Assembly (NCBI GenBank): GCA_003153555.1
Contig: PLZS01000084.1
Span: 62,001 to 126,000 of the forward strand
Direction: 5' to 3'
Length of the DNA: 64,000 bases
Origin: Candidatus Melainabacteria bacterium
GTDB taxonomy: Bacteria; Cyanobacteriota; Vampirovibrionia; Obscuribacterales; Obscuribacteraceae
Shown: one piece after another, positions 44,231 to 52,847 of the stretch
Layout: each line of letters begins with the position of its first letter
How positions within the stretch are numbered: the first letter of the stretch is position 1
Notes under the pieces: generated by a model
Told to the model about the DNA's origin: nothing
The model's input: the letters and a program-made list of their open reading frames with translations, nothing else
The model's database searches: none
Made by a program: the position numbers and the translations under genes

Positions 44231-45190
44231 ATGTCTAAAATCGCTATTATCAGTCAACCTGACCAAGGCGTTCTGATCGATGTTGGTGGCTGCACTTCTA
44301 TGCAAGAAGCCGTCTCTCATCTATCTAATACTCTTCAAGTTTCCAATCAATTTTGGAAAGGTGTAAGCGTAGCGCTGAACCTCGGGACACTGGAGCTAAC
44401 ACCACCCCAGGTGGCACAGATCATTGCCATTGCCAAAGGCGTTGGCGCAGCACCAAAGCACGTTTTCTCTGAAAACGAGCCCACGAGAGCATCTTTGCGC
44501 TCGCTGCAGATGCCAATCGGACGAGGAGCGCCGATGAGACTTCCTGAAATTTCAATTGATGCGCTAACGCAGCATGAAATTGAAGAGGAAGAAGATGATG
44601 TGACCGCGTCAGAATCAAGATCGGCAAAAGAAGATGCGGTGACGATGTACGAAACTGAAGAGAATCTTGTATTTGAAGATTCTCTCACAGAGGAAATTTC
44701 TGCTGAAGTTGGCTCTGAGTCGGCAACAGACGAAGAAGTTGAAATCGTATCTGAAGCCGACAGAAAAGCGGCATTCGATCAAATTGTTGACGAAGACGGC
44801 GTAGAGCGCTTGGACCCACCTAAGCTCGCAACACCGCCGGTGCCGGCAATACTCTACCTAAGACAACACCTGCGCTCAGGTCAGACTGTCAGCCACAAAG
44901 GACATCTTGTGATTATCGGCGACGTTAATCCTGGAGCCGAAGTAATGGCTGAAGGTGATGTCACTGTGTGGGGTGCCTTGCGAGGCATTGCTCACGCGGG
45001 AATTGGCGGCAACGTCCATGCAGAAATTCGAGCATTGAAATTGCAGCCGATTCAAATACGAATTGCTCACGCGATTGCCCGATCACCGGACAAGCCGCGC
45101 TACAAGTTCTCTCGCTTCGCTAATTCTGGCCCTGAAACAGCCAAAATAATCGACGGCAAAATCAAAATTGCAAAAAGCAGTGTTGATTAG
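44231..45190 (+). CDS. minC: Septum site-determining protein MinC
   Basis: 319-residue division inhibitor. The N-terminal 75 residues resemble the MinC N-domain (VSHLSNTLQ, VSVALNLGTLELTPPQVAQI). The last 110 residues form the MinC C-terminal beta-helix (LYLRQHLRSGQTVSHKGHLV, VIIGDVNPGAEVMAEGDVTV, WGALRGIAHAGIGGN). Between them is an extra, very acidic segment of about 90 residues (EEEEDD, EIEEEEDDVT, EEVEIVSEADRK). Together with MinD it blocks FtsZ rings away from midcell. It is the first gene of minC-minD-minE. Confidence 0.9.
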   Translation: MSKIAIISQPDQGVLIDVGGCTSMQEAVSHLSNTLQVSNQFWKGVSVALNLGTLELTPPQVAQIIAIAKGVGAAPKHVFSENEPTRASLRSLQMPIGRGAPMRLPEISIDALTQHEIEEEEDDVTASESRSAKEDAVTMYETEENLVFEDSLTEEISAEVGSESATDEEVEIVSEADRKAAFDQIVDEDGVERLDPPKLATPPVPAILYLRQHLRSGQTVSHKGHLVIIGDVNPGAEVMAEGDVTVWGALRGIAHAGIGGNVHAEIRALKLQPIQIRIAHAIARSPDKPRYKFSRFANSGPETAKIIDGKIKIAKSSVD

Positions 45191-45198
45191 TATCCCCT

Positions 45199-45260
45199 GA
45201 TCTGCCGACAGCAATGTCAGAAGATCCACACGTTGCCTGCAGCTAGCTGTTCGGCAGATC
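45199..45260 (+). promoter_or_regulatory. Inverted repeat in minC-minD gap
   Basis: GATCTGCCGA (45199-45208) and TCGGCAGATC (45251-45260) form a perfect 10-bp pair separated by 42 bases, with CA/TG extending it. It lies wholly in the 117-base gap between minC and minD and could be an attenuating hairpin or an RNA processing site that sets the MinC:MinD ratio. Confidence 0.5.
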
Positions 45261-45307
45261 CCTAGAAAGACAGTAATCACACAAATCAAGCCAAACGGGT
45301 AAATTGA

Positions 45308-46123
45308 ATGAGTGGTCGAGTAATAGTAATCACTTCCGGGAAAGGCGGCGTTGGCAAAACCACCGCATCAGCCAACATCGGTGTGGCTCTCGCCAACACC
45401 GGAGCCAGCGTAGCTCTTGTCGATATGGACATAGGGTTGCGCAATTTAGACATTCTTATGGGCTTGGAAAACCGAGTCGTCTACAACCTCGTCGACGTTG
45501 TTGAAGAACGTTGCAAGTTGCGACAAGCTTTGGTGAAAGACAAGAGACTGCCGAATCTGAGTCTCCTTCCAGCTGCGCAAACACGAGACAAGACTGCGGT
45601 CAATTCCGACCAAATGAAAGTCTTGTGTGGCGAATTAAAAGCAATTTTTGACTTTGTTATCGTCGACAGCCCAGCTGGAATCGAAAGCGGTTTTCAAAAT
45701 GCAGTTGCCGGTGCAGAAGAAGCAATCGTGATCACGACACCAGAAATGTCTGCTGTCAGAGATGCTGATCGCATTATCGGACTGCTCGAAGCGCGCAAAG
45801 ACGAAATCTCGCAATATCGTTTGGTCGTCAATCGCATTCGCCCCAACATGGTGAAAAACAGCGACATGATGAGTGTTGAGGATGTGCTTGAAATTCTTTC
45901 TGTGAAACTTCTCGGAGTGGTACCAGAAGACGAAGAGATCATTACTTCGACAAATCGAGGCGAGCCTGTATCAGGAACCGACAATACTCGTTCGGGTCTG
46001 GCGTTTAGAAATATCGCCAGAAGAATCCGCGGCGAAGATGTTGAGCTGATGGATCTTGATGCTCTTAACGGCACCTGGATGACACGCCTGGTCAAATTCT
46101 TTAATCCCTCAGTCCGGGTTTAA
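45308..46123 (+). CDS. minD: Septum site-determining ATPase MinD
   Basis: 271-residue ParA/MinD ATPase. The deviant Walker A is SGKGGVGKTTASANIG, followed by LVDMDIGLRNLDILMGLENR, FVIVDSPAGIESGF and ITTPEMSAVRDADRIIGLLE. The C-terminus ends MTRLVKFFNPSVRV, an amphipathic membrane-targeting helix. It recruits MinC to the membrane and is released by MinE. It is followed by minE after 14 bases. Confidence 0.98.
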   Translation: MSGRVIVITSGKGGVGKTTASANIGVALANTGASVALVDMDIGLRNLDILMGLENRVVYNLVDVVEERCKLRQALVKDKRLPNLSLLPAAQTRDKTAVNSDQMKVLCGELKAIFDFVIVDSPAGIESGFQNAVAGAEEAIVITTPEMSAVRDADRIIGLLEARKDEISQYRLVVNRIRPNMVKNSDMMSVEDVLEILSVKLLGVVPEDEEIITSTNRGEPVSGTDNTRSGLAFRNIARRIRGEDVELMDLDALNGTWMTRLVKFFNPSVRV

Positions 46124-46137
46124 GGGAGGAACTAAAG

Positions 46138-46398
46138 TTGCATCAAGTAATTAACTGGTTTTTCCGGCCAAACACGGATTCAGCCCGCGACACAGCCAAA
46201 GATCGGATGCGCAACATGCTCACGCATGACCGTCTTGAGCTTCCAGCCGGCAGATTAGAATCTCTTGAAGAAGAGTTAATCGCGGTCGTATCAAGATATT
46301 TCGACCTCGACAAAGACACTACGAAATTCGATCTTGAGCAGTACGAAAGAAGAGCGTCACTAGTCGCCAACTTCCGCTTACTGCGATCTAAATGCTGA
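46138..46398 (+). CDS. minE: Cell division topological specificity factor MinE
   Basis: 86 residues. The start is a TTG, with GGAGG eight bases upstream, inside the 14-base gap after minD. The anti-MinCD helix region is TAKDRMRNMLTHDRLELPAG, and the dimerisation part follows (LEEELIAVVSRYFDLDKDT). It stimulates MinD ATPase and sets the oscillation. A strong terminator follows the gene. Confidence 0.93.
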   Translation: MHQVINWFFRPNTDSARDTAKDRMRNMLTHDRLELPAGRLESLEEELIAVVSRYFDLDKDTTKFDLEQYERRASLVANFRLLRSKC

Positions 46399-46431
46399 CC
46401 TATATCTAGGTCGCTATCGAACCTGGAACCT

Positions 46432-46474
46432 AAGCTGTGCGTAACCTTGAAGGAATACGCACAGCTTATTTTTC
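46432..46474 (+). terminator. Rho-independent terminator after minE
   Basis: AAGCTGTGCGTA (46432-46443) and TACGCACAGCTT (46456-46467) form a perfect 12-bp stem with a 12-base loop, followed by ATTTTTCT. It ends the minCDE operon and separates it from rodA. Confidence 0.92.
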
Positions 46475-46569
46475 TAGGGCGAAAGGGTCGTATTGGCGCT
46501 CGATCAACCCAACAAATGCTACGATAGAGCCGGTCTAGGGCGGGCAACCTCGTACTTATTTGAACTGAT

Positions 46570-47868
46570 TTGAACTCAATTCTGCAAGCCTCTCCGGCTG
46601 GCTATTACCTGCGGACAATTTACAACTTCCTTTCTTCAGTTGATTGGTGGCTGGTCGCCGCAACTTCTTTTCTGGTATGTACAGGCTTGAACATCCTGCA
46701 CTACTCTCAACATACCCTTGAGTATTACACTAAGCAGCTAGAATTCATGTGGGCTGGAGTCGCCCTAGCAGTCATTTTCGCCCGAATTCCGTATTACTTT
46801 TGGACGCACAAATATGTCGTGCCCGTCATCTATGTAGCAAATCTGGGTTTGCTTCTGGCGGTCATGCTCAAAGGACACTCCGCCCAAGGCGCCCAACGTT
46901 GGCTCGCTTTGGGACCGATTACGTTGCAGCCGTCTGAAATCGCCAAGATTGTGGTTATTTTTACCATTGCGGCTTGGCTCAAGAAGTACCCAATCAAGAG
47001 CTTCTTCGACATCTTCAAAGTGATCGGAATCATCGTGCCACCGGCCATTTTGGTATTTAAACAGCCAGACCTTGGTACCTCATTAACATTCGGCGCTGTC
47101 TTCTTGGGAACAGTGTTTTGGTCGGGCGGCACTATAACCGACATTCTCATTCTGATCAGCCCTCTCGTCAGTCTGGTATTGGACGCCTTTAATCCGCAGT
47201 GGTGGCTGTACTTTTTGCCCACACTTGGCGTAATTTTGCTTTTATTTTGGCGTCATAAAAACTGGCATTGGGCAATCAGAATATTGCTGATTATCGTTGT
47301 GGTTGGAGCCAATTACGGAGCCGGTTTAGCTCGTCCTCACATGTGGAACTTGCTCAAGGAATACCAACAAAAAAGACTGACAAGTTTCGTCAATCCGTAT
47401 GAGGATCCTCGTGGCTCGGGTTATCACATCCTCCAAAGTTTGATCGCTATCGGCAGTGGTGGCATAAATGGAACCGGGCTTGGCAAAGGAAACCAATCGC
47501 AGGGGGCTTTCATTCCTGAACGGCACACAGACTTCATCTTCGCAGTGCTCGGAGAGGAACTTGGTTTCAAGATCGCCTTTTTTGTCGTGCTAGCGTATGC
47601 CACGATTTGCATTCGCGGATTGATAATCGCTTATCAAAGTCGCGATGACCCCGCAGGAAGTGTCATGGCGATCGGTCTGATGTGCATGTTTCTCTTCCAC
47701 GTTTTTATCAATATCGGAATGACCATAGGCATCATGCCGGTGGCCGGTGTTCCATTGCCCTTCCTGAGCTATGGTGGCACGGCGCTTTTGGTGGACTTAG
47801 TATCAATCGGTCTGCTCCAGTCCATTTACGCATACAGCCGCTCGTCAAAGAAGGACGTCCGACACTAG
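46570..47868 (+). CDS. rodA: Rod-shape SEDS protein RodA (peptidoglycan polymerase)
   Basis: 432-residue polytopic SEDS protein with about ten membrane helices. Hallmarks are KGHSAQGAQRWLALGPITLQ, PSEIAKIVVIF, KQPDLGTSLTF, DPRGSGYHILQSLIAIGSGG, GKGNQSQGAFIPERHTDFIF, FAVLGEELGF and PVAGVPLPFLSYGGTALL. It polymerises glycan strands in elongation with a class B PBP. FtsW is the close alternative. The tail and LPFLSYGG fit both, but the KGNQSQ..IPERHTDFIFAV pattern favours RodA. The start is TTG without a clear ribosome binding site. It follows the minCDE block. Confidence 0.92.
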   Translation: MNSILQASPAGYYLRTIYNFLSSVDWWLVAATSFLVCTGLNILHYSQHTLEYYTKQLEFMWAGVALAVIFARIPYYFWTHKYVVPVIYVANLGLLLAVMLKGHSAQGAQRWLALGPITLQPSEIAKIVVIFTIAAWLKKYPIKSFFDIFKVIGIIVPPAILVFKQPDLGTSLTFGAVFLGTVFWSGGTITDILILISPLVSLVLDAFNPQWWLYFLPTLGVILLLFWRHKNWHWAIRILLIIVVVGANYGAGLARPHMWNLLKEYQQKRLTSFVNPYEDPRGSGYHILQSLIAIGSGGINGTGLGKGNQSQGAFIPERHTDFIFAVLGEELGFKIAFFVVLAYATICIRGLIIAYQSRDDPAGSVMAIGLMCMFLFHVFINIGMTIGIMPVAGVPLPFLSYGGTALLVDLVSIGLLQSIYAYSRSSKKDVRH

Positions 47869-48033
47869 TCGGACTCACGCTGCTGCTCAATAGGGTGGAC
47901 TGGCTGTGGCAAAGCCGAGCGACCGCCGCAGGAACGCTGCCTTATCGAAGACAATGTCCGGACCCGACGATTAGCGCACGCTGCCTGTGGGCTAAATAGC
48001 AATACAAAGATTCGGGACACAAAGGAAAAAGTC

Positions 48034-48651
48034 ATGCGAAGAAAAAGTTTGCTGCTTTACGTAGCAATTTTAGTTACGACGCAGTGCTCGTCGAGTGTGG
48101 CGGCACCTGGGCAACAGGTTTCCTGGCGTTCGCAAGTAGACAAAGCAAAACAGTTGTATGACGCTGATAATTTCACTGAAGCCGCGACAGCAGCAGCTAT
48201 TGCATATCAAGCCGCACTTAAAGTGCCGAACGCGACTGAGCGCGACGTGGCTCTGGAGCAGTGCATGGACCGAATTCATACAATCCGCTATCGCTTCGAA
48301 AGTAAGGGGCAATGGGGATGGGCCGAGTATATGCTGACGTGGGAGGTTTCTGACGAGCGCCGGAAAGACGCGCTACAACCGGCAGGTCCGTATCACTTTT
48401 CCTTTGCGCTCACACAAAAGATGAGGGCTCTCGCCAAAGCTTTAGTGATGCAGAACAAAATTGCGGACGCTGATCGAGTAACCAAACAAGCAGACGAAAT
48501 TGATGCCCGTCCAAAGCGAGCCATGGCCAAACAACAACAGGACATGGAAAGAAACATCAAGAACTTCCAGTCAGCGGCAGCCGATGCGCAGCGAAAAGAA
48601 GCTCAAACTCCACCGCCCGCAACGACACCAAAACCAACGCAGGAGCCGTAA
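48034..48651 (+). CDS. Secreted helical protein, 205 aa
   Basis: ATG 48034 is preceded by AAGGA at seven bases. The signal peptide is MRRKSLLLYVAILVTTQCSS. VTTQC is not a good lipobox, so cleavage after VAA is more likely. The mature part is helical with a single TPR-like unit (AKQLYDADNFTEAATAAAIA) and ends in a Pro/Thr tail (TPPPATTPKPTQEP). The function is unknown. It is convergent with a histidine kinase gene. Confidence 0.78.
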   Translation: MRRKSLLLYVAILVTTQCSSSVAAPGQQVSWRSQVDKAKQLYDADNFTEAATAAAIAYQAALKVPNATERDVALEQCMDRIHTIRYRFESKGQWGWAEYMLTWEVSDERRKDALQPAGPYHFSFALTQKMRALAKALVMQNKIADADRVTKQADEIDARPKRAMAKQQQDMERNIKNFQSAAADAQRKEAQTPPPATTPKPTQEP

Positions 48652-48675
48652 CGCTAACATCTGGATTTTCCGATG

Positions 48676-50451
48676 CTAAGCTACTGTTTTGTCGCCGAGT
48701 TTGGGAAGCGTGAAACAAAATTTGGTGCCTCTAGATTCGCGTCTTTCTGCCCAGATCTTCCCACCATGAAGCTCAACAAAAGCTCTGCAGATAGTCAATC
48801 CCAACCCGGATCCAGTAGAGCCATCTTCACTTCTCACCTGATGAAATCGTTCGAATACTTTATCCAATTGATCCTCAGGAATACCGGCACCTTCGTCAGA
48901 AATGGTTACCGTAACCAGGTCCCCATCAGCCTGTGCATTTACCGTGACCTGATCGCCTGACTTGGAATATTTGATCGCATTGCCTACCAGATTAATGACA
49001 ACTCGATCTATTTTGTTCGCATCGCCACTGACAACCAGCGACGTTTCATCGACTAGCAATTTCACGCCGCGAGACTCCGCAGTGGGCAGCAAAGCCTCAA
49101 TGCAAGCCTGGAAACACTCATCTAAGTGCACCGCTTCTTTATCGATCATCATCTTGCCTGACCGAATTTTCTCTACGTCGAGCAAATCGCTAATTAAGCC
49201 AATCAGTCTCTCTACATTGCGCTCACCGAGCTGAATGTAGTGACTGCGTTTTTCGACCAGTTCGCTATCAGAATTGGAAAGGAACTCGAAAACATTGCCC
49301 AGCGTTGTTAGTGGAGTGCGCAAGTCGTGACTGACCATGTGCAAAACTTCCTGACGTAAACGCTCAGCTGCACGTCGTTCACTTACATCATGCACCACGC
49401 AAAATGATATGTTTTCGTCTTTTGACCATTGCACCGACCACGAGCTATCGACCTCGTGTTGATCCTTATGGCGCAATCTTATTTCGATGGGATCCGTGTG
49501 CACATCTTGATAAAGACACTCCATGAACTCATTCGCTTGAGATGGCTCCTCAGCGATCAAATTGATCAGACGCGCGCCGATCAGATCTTCTGGCTGATAG
49601 CCCAACATTTTTGTGCAAGCTGGATTAATGGCTATAACACGGCCAGCTCTGTCAATTGAACAAATCACATCCTTTGCACCTTCAATGACCAGGTGCTCCT
49701 TTCGAACAGTCTCTTGCAACACTTTTGCCATCTGATGAAACGTTTGATCTATACGAGCGATTTCGTCGGCACCTTTCATTGCAGGCTGCAAAGGAAGATT
49801 GCTAGCAAGCCGAATGTTGTTGTCATCCAAACGCTTCAGACGACGCGAAATATTGCCGGCCAAAAGCAATGCCAGACTACCTGAAAATAAAAGCGTAATG
49901 GTGCTGCCCATCAAAGCAACGCGCTGGAAGCGCTCCCGAATCTCAGACTGAGTCTCCATACCTTGTTGAGCCAACATCTTTACTTCTTTCTGCGCAGTCA
50001 GCAAACCGCCATACACCATCTCTTTGATGCAGCCTCTGAGTGCAATCCAGAGTGGCTTCCTCTCCGCGTTCGACGGCGAAGTCAGGATTTGCCGAAAGGT
50101 CGACTCCACCCTGTGACTAGCCTCTTCAGAACGATTAATCTCATCCGACAAAGCTGTGCCTGGTTCGACAAGCCGCTTCAGCTCAGCGTATGCAGCATTG
50201 GTTCGCAAGGCCATCTCATCGGCTGCAATCCTTTGCGCTGGTTCGGTATCAGCTGCATGTCTAGCCACGTCGTAGATATTAGCCATCAACCTGGCTATGC
50301 AATCAGCTATCTTTTTTTGCTTAATTGCTTCATTCAGTTGATATTCGGCTTGAGACTGCAGGTCAGCCATCCACAAAAGCAGCATCAACTGCATCACAAG
50401 AGGAACTATGGCCAATATCAGGACTTGCGCCGCTACGGGAATTCGGGGCAT
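48676..50451 (-). CDS. Sensor histidine kinase with HAMP and PAS domains
   Basis: 591-residue membrane kinase. The N-terminal segment LILAIVPLVMQLMLLLW, a periplasmic helical part of about 150 residues and a second segment (LMGSTITLLFSGSLALLLAG) come first. HAMP (NISRRLKRLDDNNIRLASNL) and PAS (ICSIDRAGRVIAINPACTKM, LGYQPEDLIGARL) follow. The kinase core has H-box HMVSHDLRTPLTTL, N-box VINLVGNAIKYSKSG, G1 DEGAGI and G2 GSGLGLTI. It is divergent from, and 62 bases away from, an OmpR-type regulator gene. The two probably form a two-component system. Confidence 0.94.
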   Translation of the reverse strand: MPRIPVAAQVLILAIVPLVMQLMLLLWMADLQSQAEYQLNEAIKQKKIADCIARLMANIYDVARHAADTEPAQRIAADEMALRTNAAYAELKRLVEPGTALSDEINRSEEASHRVESTFRQILTSPSNAERKPLWIALRGCIKEMVYGGLLTAQKEVKMLAQQGMETQSEIRERFQRVALMGSTITLLFSGSLALLLAGNISRRLKRLDDNNIRLASNLPLQPAMKGADEIARIDQTFHQMAKVLQETVRKEHLVIEGAKDVICSIDRAGRVIAINPACTKMLGYQPEDLIGARLINLIAEEPSQANEFMECLYQDVHTDPIEIRLRHKDQHEVDSSWSVQWSKDENISFCVVHDVSERRAAERLRQEVLHMVSHDLRTPLTTLGNVFEFLSNSDSELVEKRSHYIQLGERNVERLIGLISDLLDVEKIRSGKMMIDKEAVHLDECFQACIEALLPTAESRGVKLLVDETSLVVSGDANKIDRVVINLVGNAIKYSKSGDQVTVNAQADGDLVTVTISDEGAGIPEDQLDKVFERFHQVRSEDGSTGSGLGLTICRAFVELHGGKIWAERRESRGTKFCFTLPKLGDKTVA

Positions 50452-50475
50452 CGAACCGTCTACATTGAATAGAAG

Positions 50476-50485
50476 TATAATTATA
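50476..50485. promoter_or_regulatory. Symmetrical -10 element between kinase and regulator
   Basis: TATAATTATA is a perfect 10-bp palindrome that gives a consensus TATAAT on both strands, placed about midway in the 62-base gap between the divergent start codons (50451 and 50514). No good -35 hexamers are seen at 17 bases in either direction, so activator help may be needed. It may drive both genes. Confidence 0.5.
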
Positions 50486-50513
50486 GGTGCTTCAATTCCT
50501 CACGCATTAACCA

Positions 50514-51197
50514 TTGGCCAAAGTACTACTAGTCGAAGATGATCTAGATCTGGCAACAACTGTTGTCGATGCTTTGCGTGATGAACGATATATCGTTGAA
50601 TCCGCAGCGAATGGTTTAGATGGAGCGAATCTTCTAAAGCTGGAAGAGTTTGATCTAATCATTTTGGACTGGGATTTACCTGGTAAATCGGGAGTGGAAA
50701 TTCTGAAAGAATTCCGCGCCACTGGCAAGACCACTCCGATTATCATGCTCACCGGCAAAAGTACGATTAGCAACAAAGCTGAAGGCTTGGAGACAGGTGC
50801 CGATGACTACCTGACTAAGCCGTTTGATCTACGTGAACTGAAAGCGCGGCTTCGCGCGCTGCTGCGCCGCGCTAGCGGAGCGGTAGGAAACCAAATCTGC
50901 GTCGGTGATTTGGTTCTTGATCCCGCTAAGTACAAAATAACTAAAGCAGGCAATGACTTACATTTGGCGCCGAAGGATTTCGCTTTGCTCGAATTCTTTA
51001 TGCGCAATCCCGATCAGGTCTTCAGCGTACCGACCATCATGTCTCGCGTCTGGAGCTATGATTCAGACGCGTCGTCTGAAGGCTTGCGAAGTTCGATTCG
51101 AAGAATCAGAAAAGTGATCGACACAGGCGACGATCCTGCTGATTCGATGATCGAGAATGTGGCGCGCATCGGTTATCGTCTAAAAACACCGAAATAG
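50514..51197 (+). CDS. OmpR/PhoB-family response regulator
   Basis: 227 residues. The receiver domain has the acidic pair VEDD, phospho-acceptor Asp in IILDWDLPGKSG, the Thr in IIMLTGKS and Lys in DDYLTKPFDLRELKARLRAL. The winged-helix effector domain follows (DLVLDPAKYKITKAGNDLHL, LAPKDFALLEFFMRNPDQVF, and SEGLRSSIRRIRKVID, the DNA-recognition region). The start is TTG without a clear ribosome binding site. It is divergent from the PAS histidine kinase and is probably its partner. Confidence 0.94.
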   Translation: MAKVLLVEDDLDLATTVVDALRDERYIVESAANGLDGANLLKLEEFDLIILDWDLPGKSGVEILKEFRATGKTTPIIMLTGKSTISNKAEGLETGADDYLTKPFDLRELKARLRALLRRASGAVGNQICVGDLVLDPAKYKITKAGNDLHLAPKDFALLEFFMRNPDQVFSVPTIMSRVWSYDSDASSEGLRSSIRRIRKVIDTGDDPADSMIENVARIGYRLKTPK

Positions 51198-51302
51198 AAA
51201 ACCCGTCCGGGTCTCACCATGCACAAACCGGAAAATCTCTTGACGACAGACAACAATTGAGACCTTGCTCTTTGATGAATTCTTGTTTATTCAAAACCCG
51301 AA

Positions 51303-52190
51303 ATGAGTAACGCCACAAAAGCAGCCAGTCCATCTACAAAGGGACTTTTTAGAGAATGGTCAGAGATGATCAAGCTCGAACACACTGTCTTCGCGCTGCC
51401 GTTCGCACTTTCCGGTCTGATTTTAGCCTCACCGAACATGCCTTCAGCAGCGACCGTTTTCTGGACCGTGCTTGCATTTGCCGGAGCACGAGCCGCGGCG
51501 ATGACCCTGAATAGACTTATCGATGCCAAAATCGATGCGCGCAATCCTAGAACTAGCGAAAGGTCGATTCCCGCCGGCCGAATATCTGCTAATCAGGCGG
51601 CATTGTTCTCAATTGCTTCCTTTGCAATCATGCTGCTTGCAGCCACCAAACTACCGAGCTTATGCATACGACTATTGCCGATTGCAGTAATCTGGCTCAG
51701 TTTTTATTCGTTCACCAAGCGATTTACCTGGCTTTGTCACATTGTGCTCGGCATCGCCATTGGTGGCGCCGCGCTTGGTGGTTGGATAGCTGCAGGGGGC
51801 ACGCTGGAGAATCCCGCACCGTGGATTTTGATGCTAGCTGTGGCAACTTGGGTCGGCAGCTTCGACATAATTTATGCCTGCCAGGACGTGGAAATCGACC
51901 GCAGTGAAAAGCTGCACAGTATTCCCGCCCGGTTCGGTATCGCCCAGGCTCTCCTTATTTCGTCCGCACTACATGTGGTGACGGTACTCAGCTTGATCGG
52001 CGTGGGACTCTTGTGCCAATTAGGTGCTTTTTATTGGACCGGCTTTGGAATAGTGGTATGCATGCTCGTATATGAACACAGCATCGTCAAACCAAACGAC
52101 CTGTCAAGGATCAATGCAGCATTTTTCAACGTAAACGGAGTCGTCAGCATCTTGATGTTTTTAGCAATTCTGCTGGACAAGCTCTTTTAG
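51303..52190 (+). CDS. UbiA-family prenyltransferase
   Basis: 295-residue membrane enzyme with eight to nine helices. The two aspartate motifs are NRLIDAKIDARNPRTSERSI (N-x3-D-x3-D) and YACQDVEIDRSEKLHSIPAR (D-x3-D). It should attach a polyprenyl chain to an aromatic acceptor in the inner membrane, for ubiquinone or menaquinone synthesis. It is close to UbiA and the MqnP-like group used in the futalosine route, and I cannot separate these. The stop overlaps the convergent LolA-like gene by four bases. Confidence 0.9.
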   Translation: MSNATKAASPSTKGLFREWSEMIKLEHTVFALPFALSGLILASPNMPSAATVFWTVLAFAGARAAAMTLNRLIDAKIDARNPRTSERSIPAGRISANQAALFSIASFAIMLLAATKLPSLCIRLLPIAVIWLSFYSFTKRFTWLCHIVLGIAIGGAALGGWIAAGGTLENPAPWILMLAVATWVGSFDIIYACQDVEIDRSEKLHSIPARFGIAQALLISSALHVVTVLSLIGVGLLCQLGAFYWTGFGIVVCMLVYEHSIVKPNDLSRINAAFFNVNGVVSILMFLAILLDKLF

Positions 52191-52780
52191 CTATGCTTGA
52201 GTTTAAAAACGTCTTCAGAGATTTCTCGATCAAAGCTGACGTCAGTAAAAATGACTTGCGAATTCAATTCAGGATTGAACTCAATAATCATTCGTCTCAG
52301 CTTGTAGCCTAAGCTATCTATCAAAAGATCAGCCTTGAAGGGAAATTCCGAGCAGGTGGAACGAATTCGGTGGCAACTTCGATCGGCAATTGATGTGTGT
52401 TCAACAGACTCATAAGGTCCTGCGTTTGCCAGAGCATTCTCTCCAGCAAAATCAGGCATCAACATCATCGGCACCAAAGATGATGCTTCTTGAGCAGCTG
52501 AACCAATCTCGGCTAAGAGACTCGAAAAACTGTCGCTTGGCGCAGCATCGAGATCGTGATTATAACTGTTGTACAATCCATTTCCGTCCGACCAAATGAC
52601 GCCGGATGTATCCTGATCCAACAGCCGGCGATTAAACTCAAATTTGAAGAGGTTTGGGCGAACAAAAAAGGTCTTAAACGTGACAATACCAAGGCTGCCT
52701 TCTATTCTGCCAGAATCTGAATAAGTCCTGCAATCTGCATACTTCTGCGAAGTCCGCTCAAAAACTTCTTCACCATCCAA
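52187..52780 (-). CDS. LolA-like fold protein, no signal peptide visible
   Basis: 197 residues. The sequence EEVFERTSQKYADCRTYSDS, GRIEGSLGIVTFKTFFVRPN, LFKFEF and ADLLIDSLGYKLRRMIIEFN matches the curved beta-sheet fold of LolA/DUF2092-type outer membrane lipoprotein carriers. These are normally exported. Here the frame is closed by a TAA five codons before the TTG start, with no room for a signal peptide. Possible reasons are a 5' truncation, a frameshift, or cytoplasmic use. It sits downstream of PPK2 on the same strand with a 67-base gap. Confidence 0.72.
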   Translation of the reverse strand: MDGEEVFERTSQKYADCRTYSDSGRIEGSLGIVTFKTFFVRPNLFKFEFNRRLLDQDTSGVIWSDGNGLYNSYNHDLDAAPSDSFSSLLAEIGSAAQEASSLVPMMLMPDFAGENALANAGPYESVEHTSIADRSCHRIRSTCSEFPFKADLLIDSLGYKLRRMIIEFNPELNSQVIFTDVSFDREISEDVFKLKHS

Positions 52781-52847
52781 TGTATTGACCCATGCTTAGC
52801 TGACAATCACACATCATCGTCGAATCGTGCAAAAAAATCTAGTCACA

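Noticed and set aside
47869..48033. Structured RNA gene (SRP or RNase P RNA) in the gap after rodA
   Set aside because: The GC-rich gap drew attention, but the conserved SRP core (GGAAG...AGCAGCC type) and RNase P helices are not found.
48676..51197. Treating kinase and regulator as one operon
   Set aside because: They are on opposite strands with separate starts; pairing is by divergence only.
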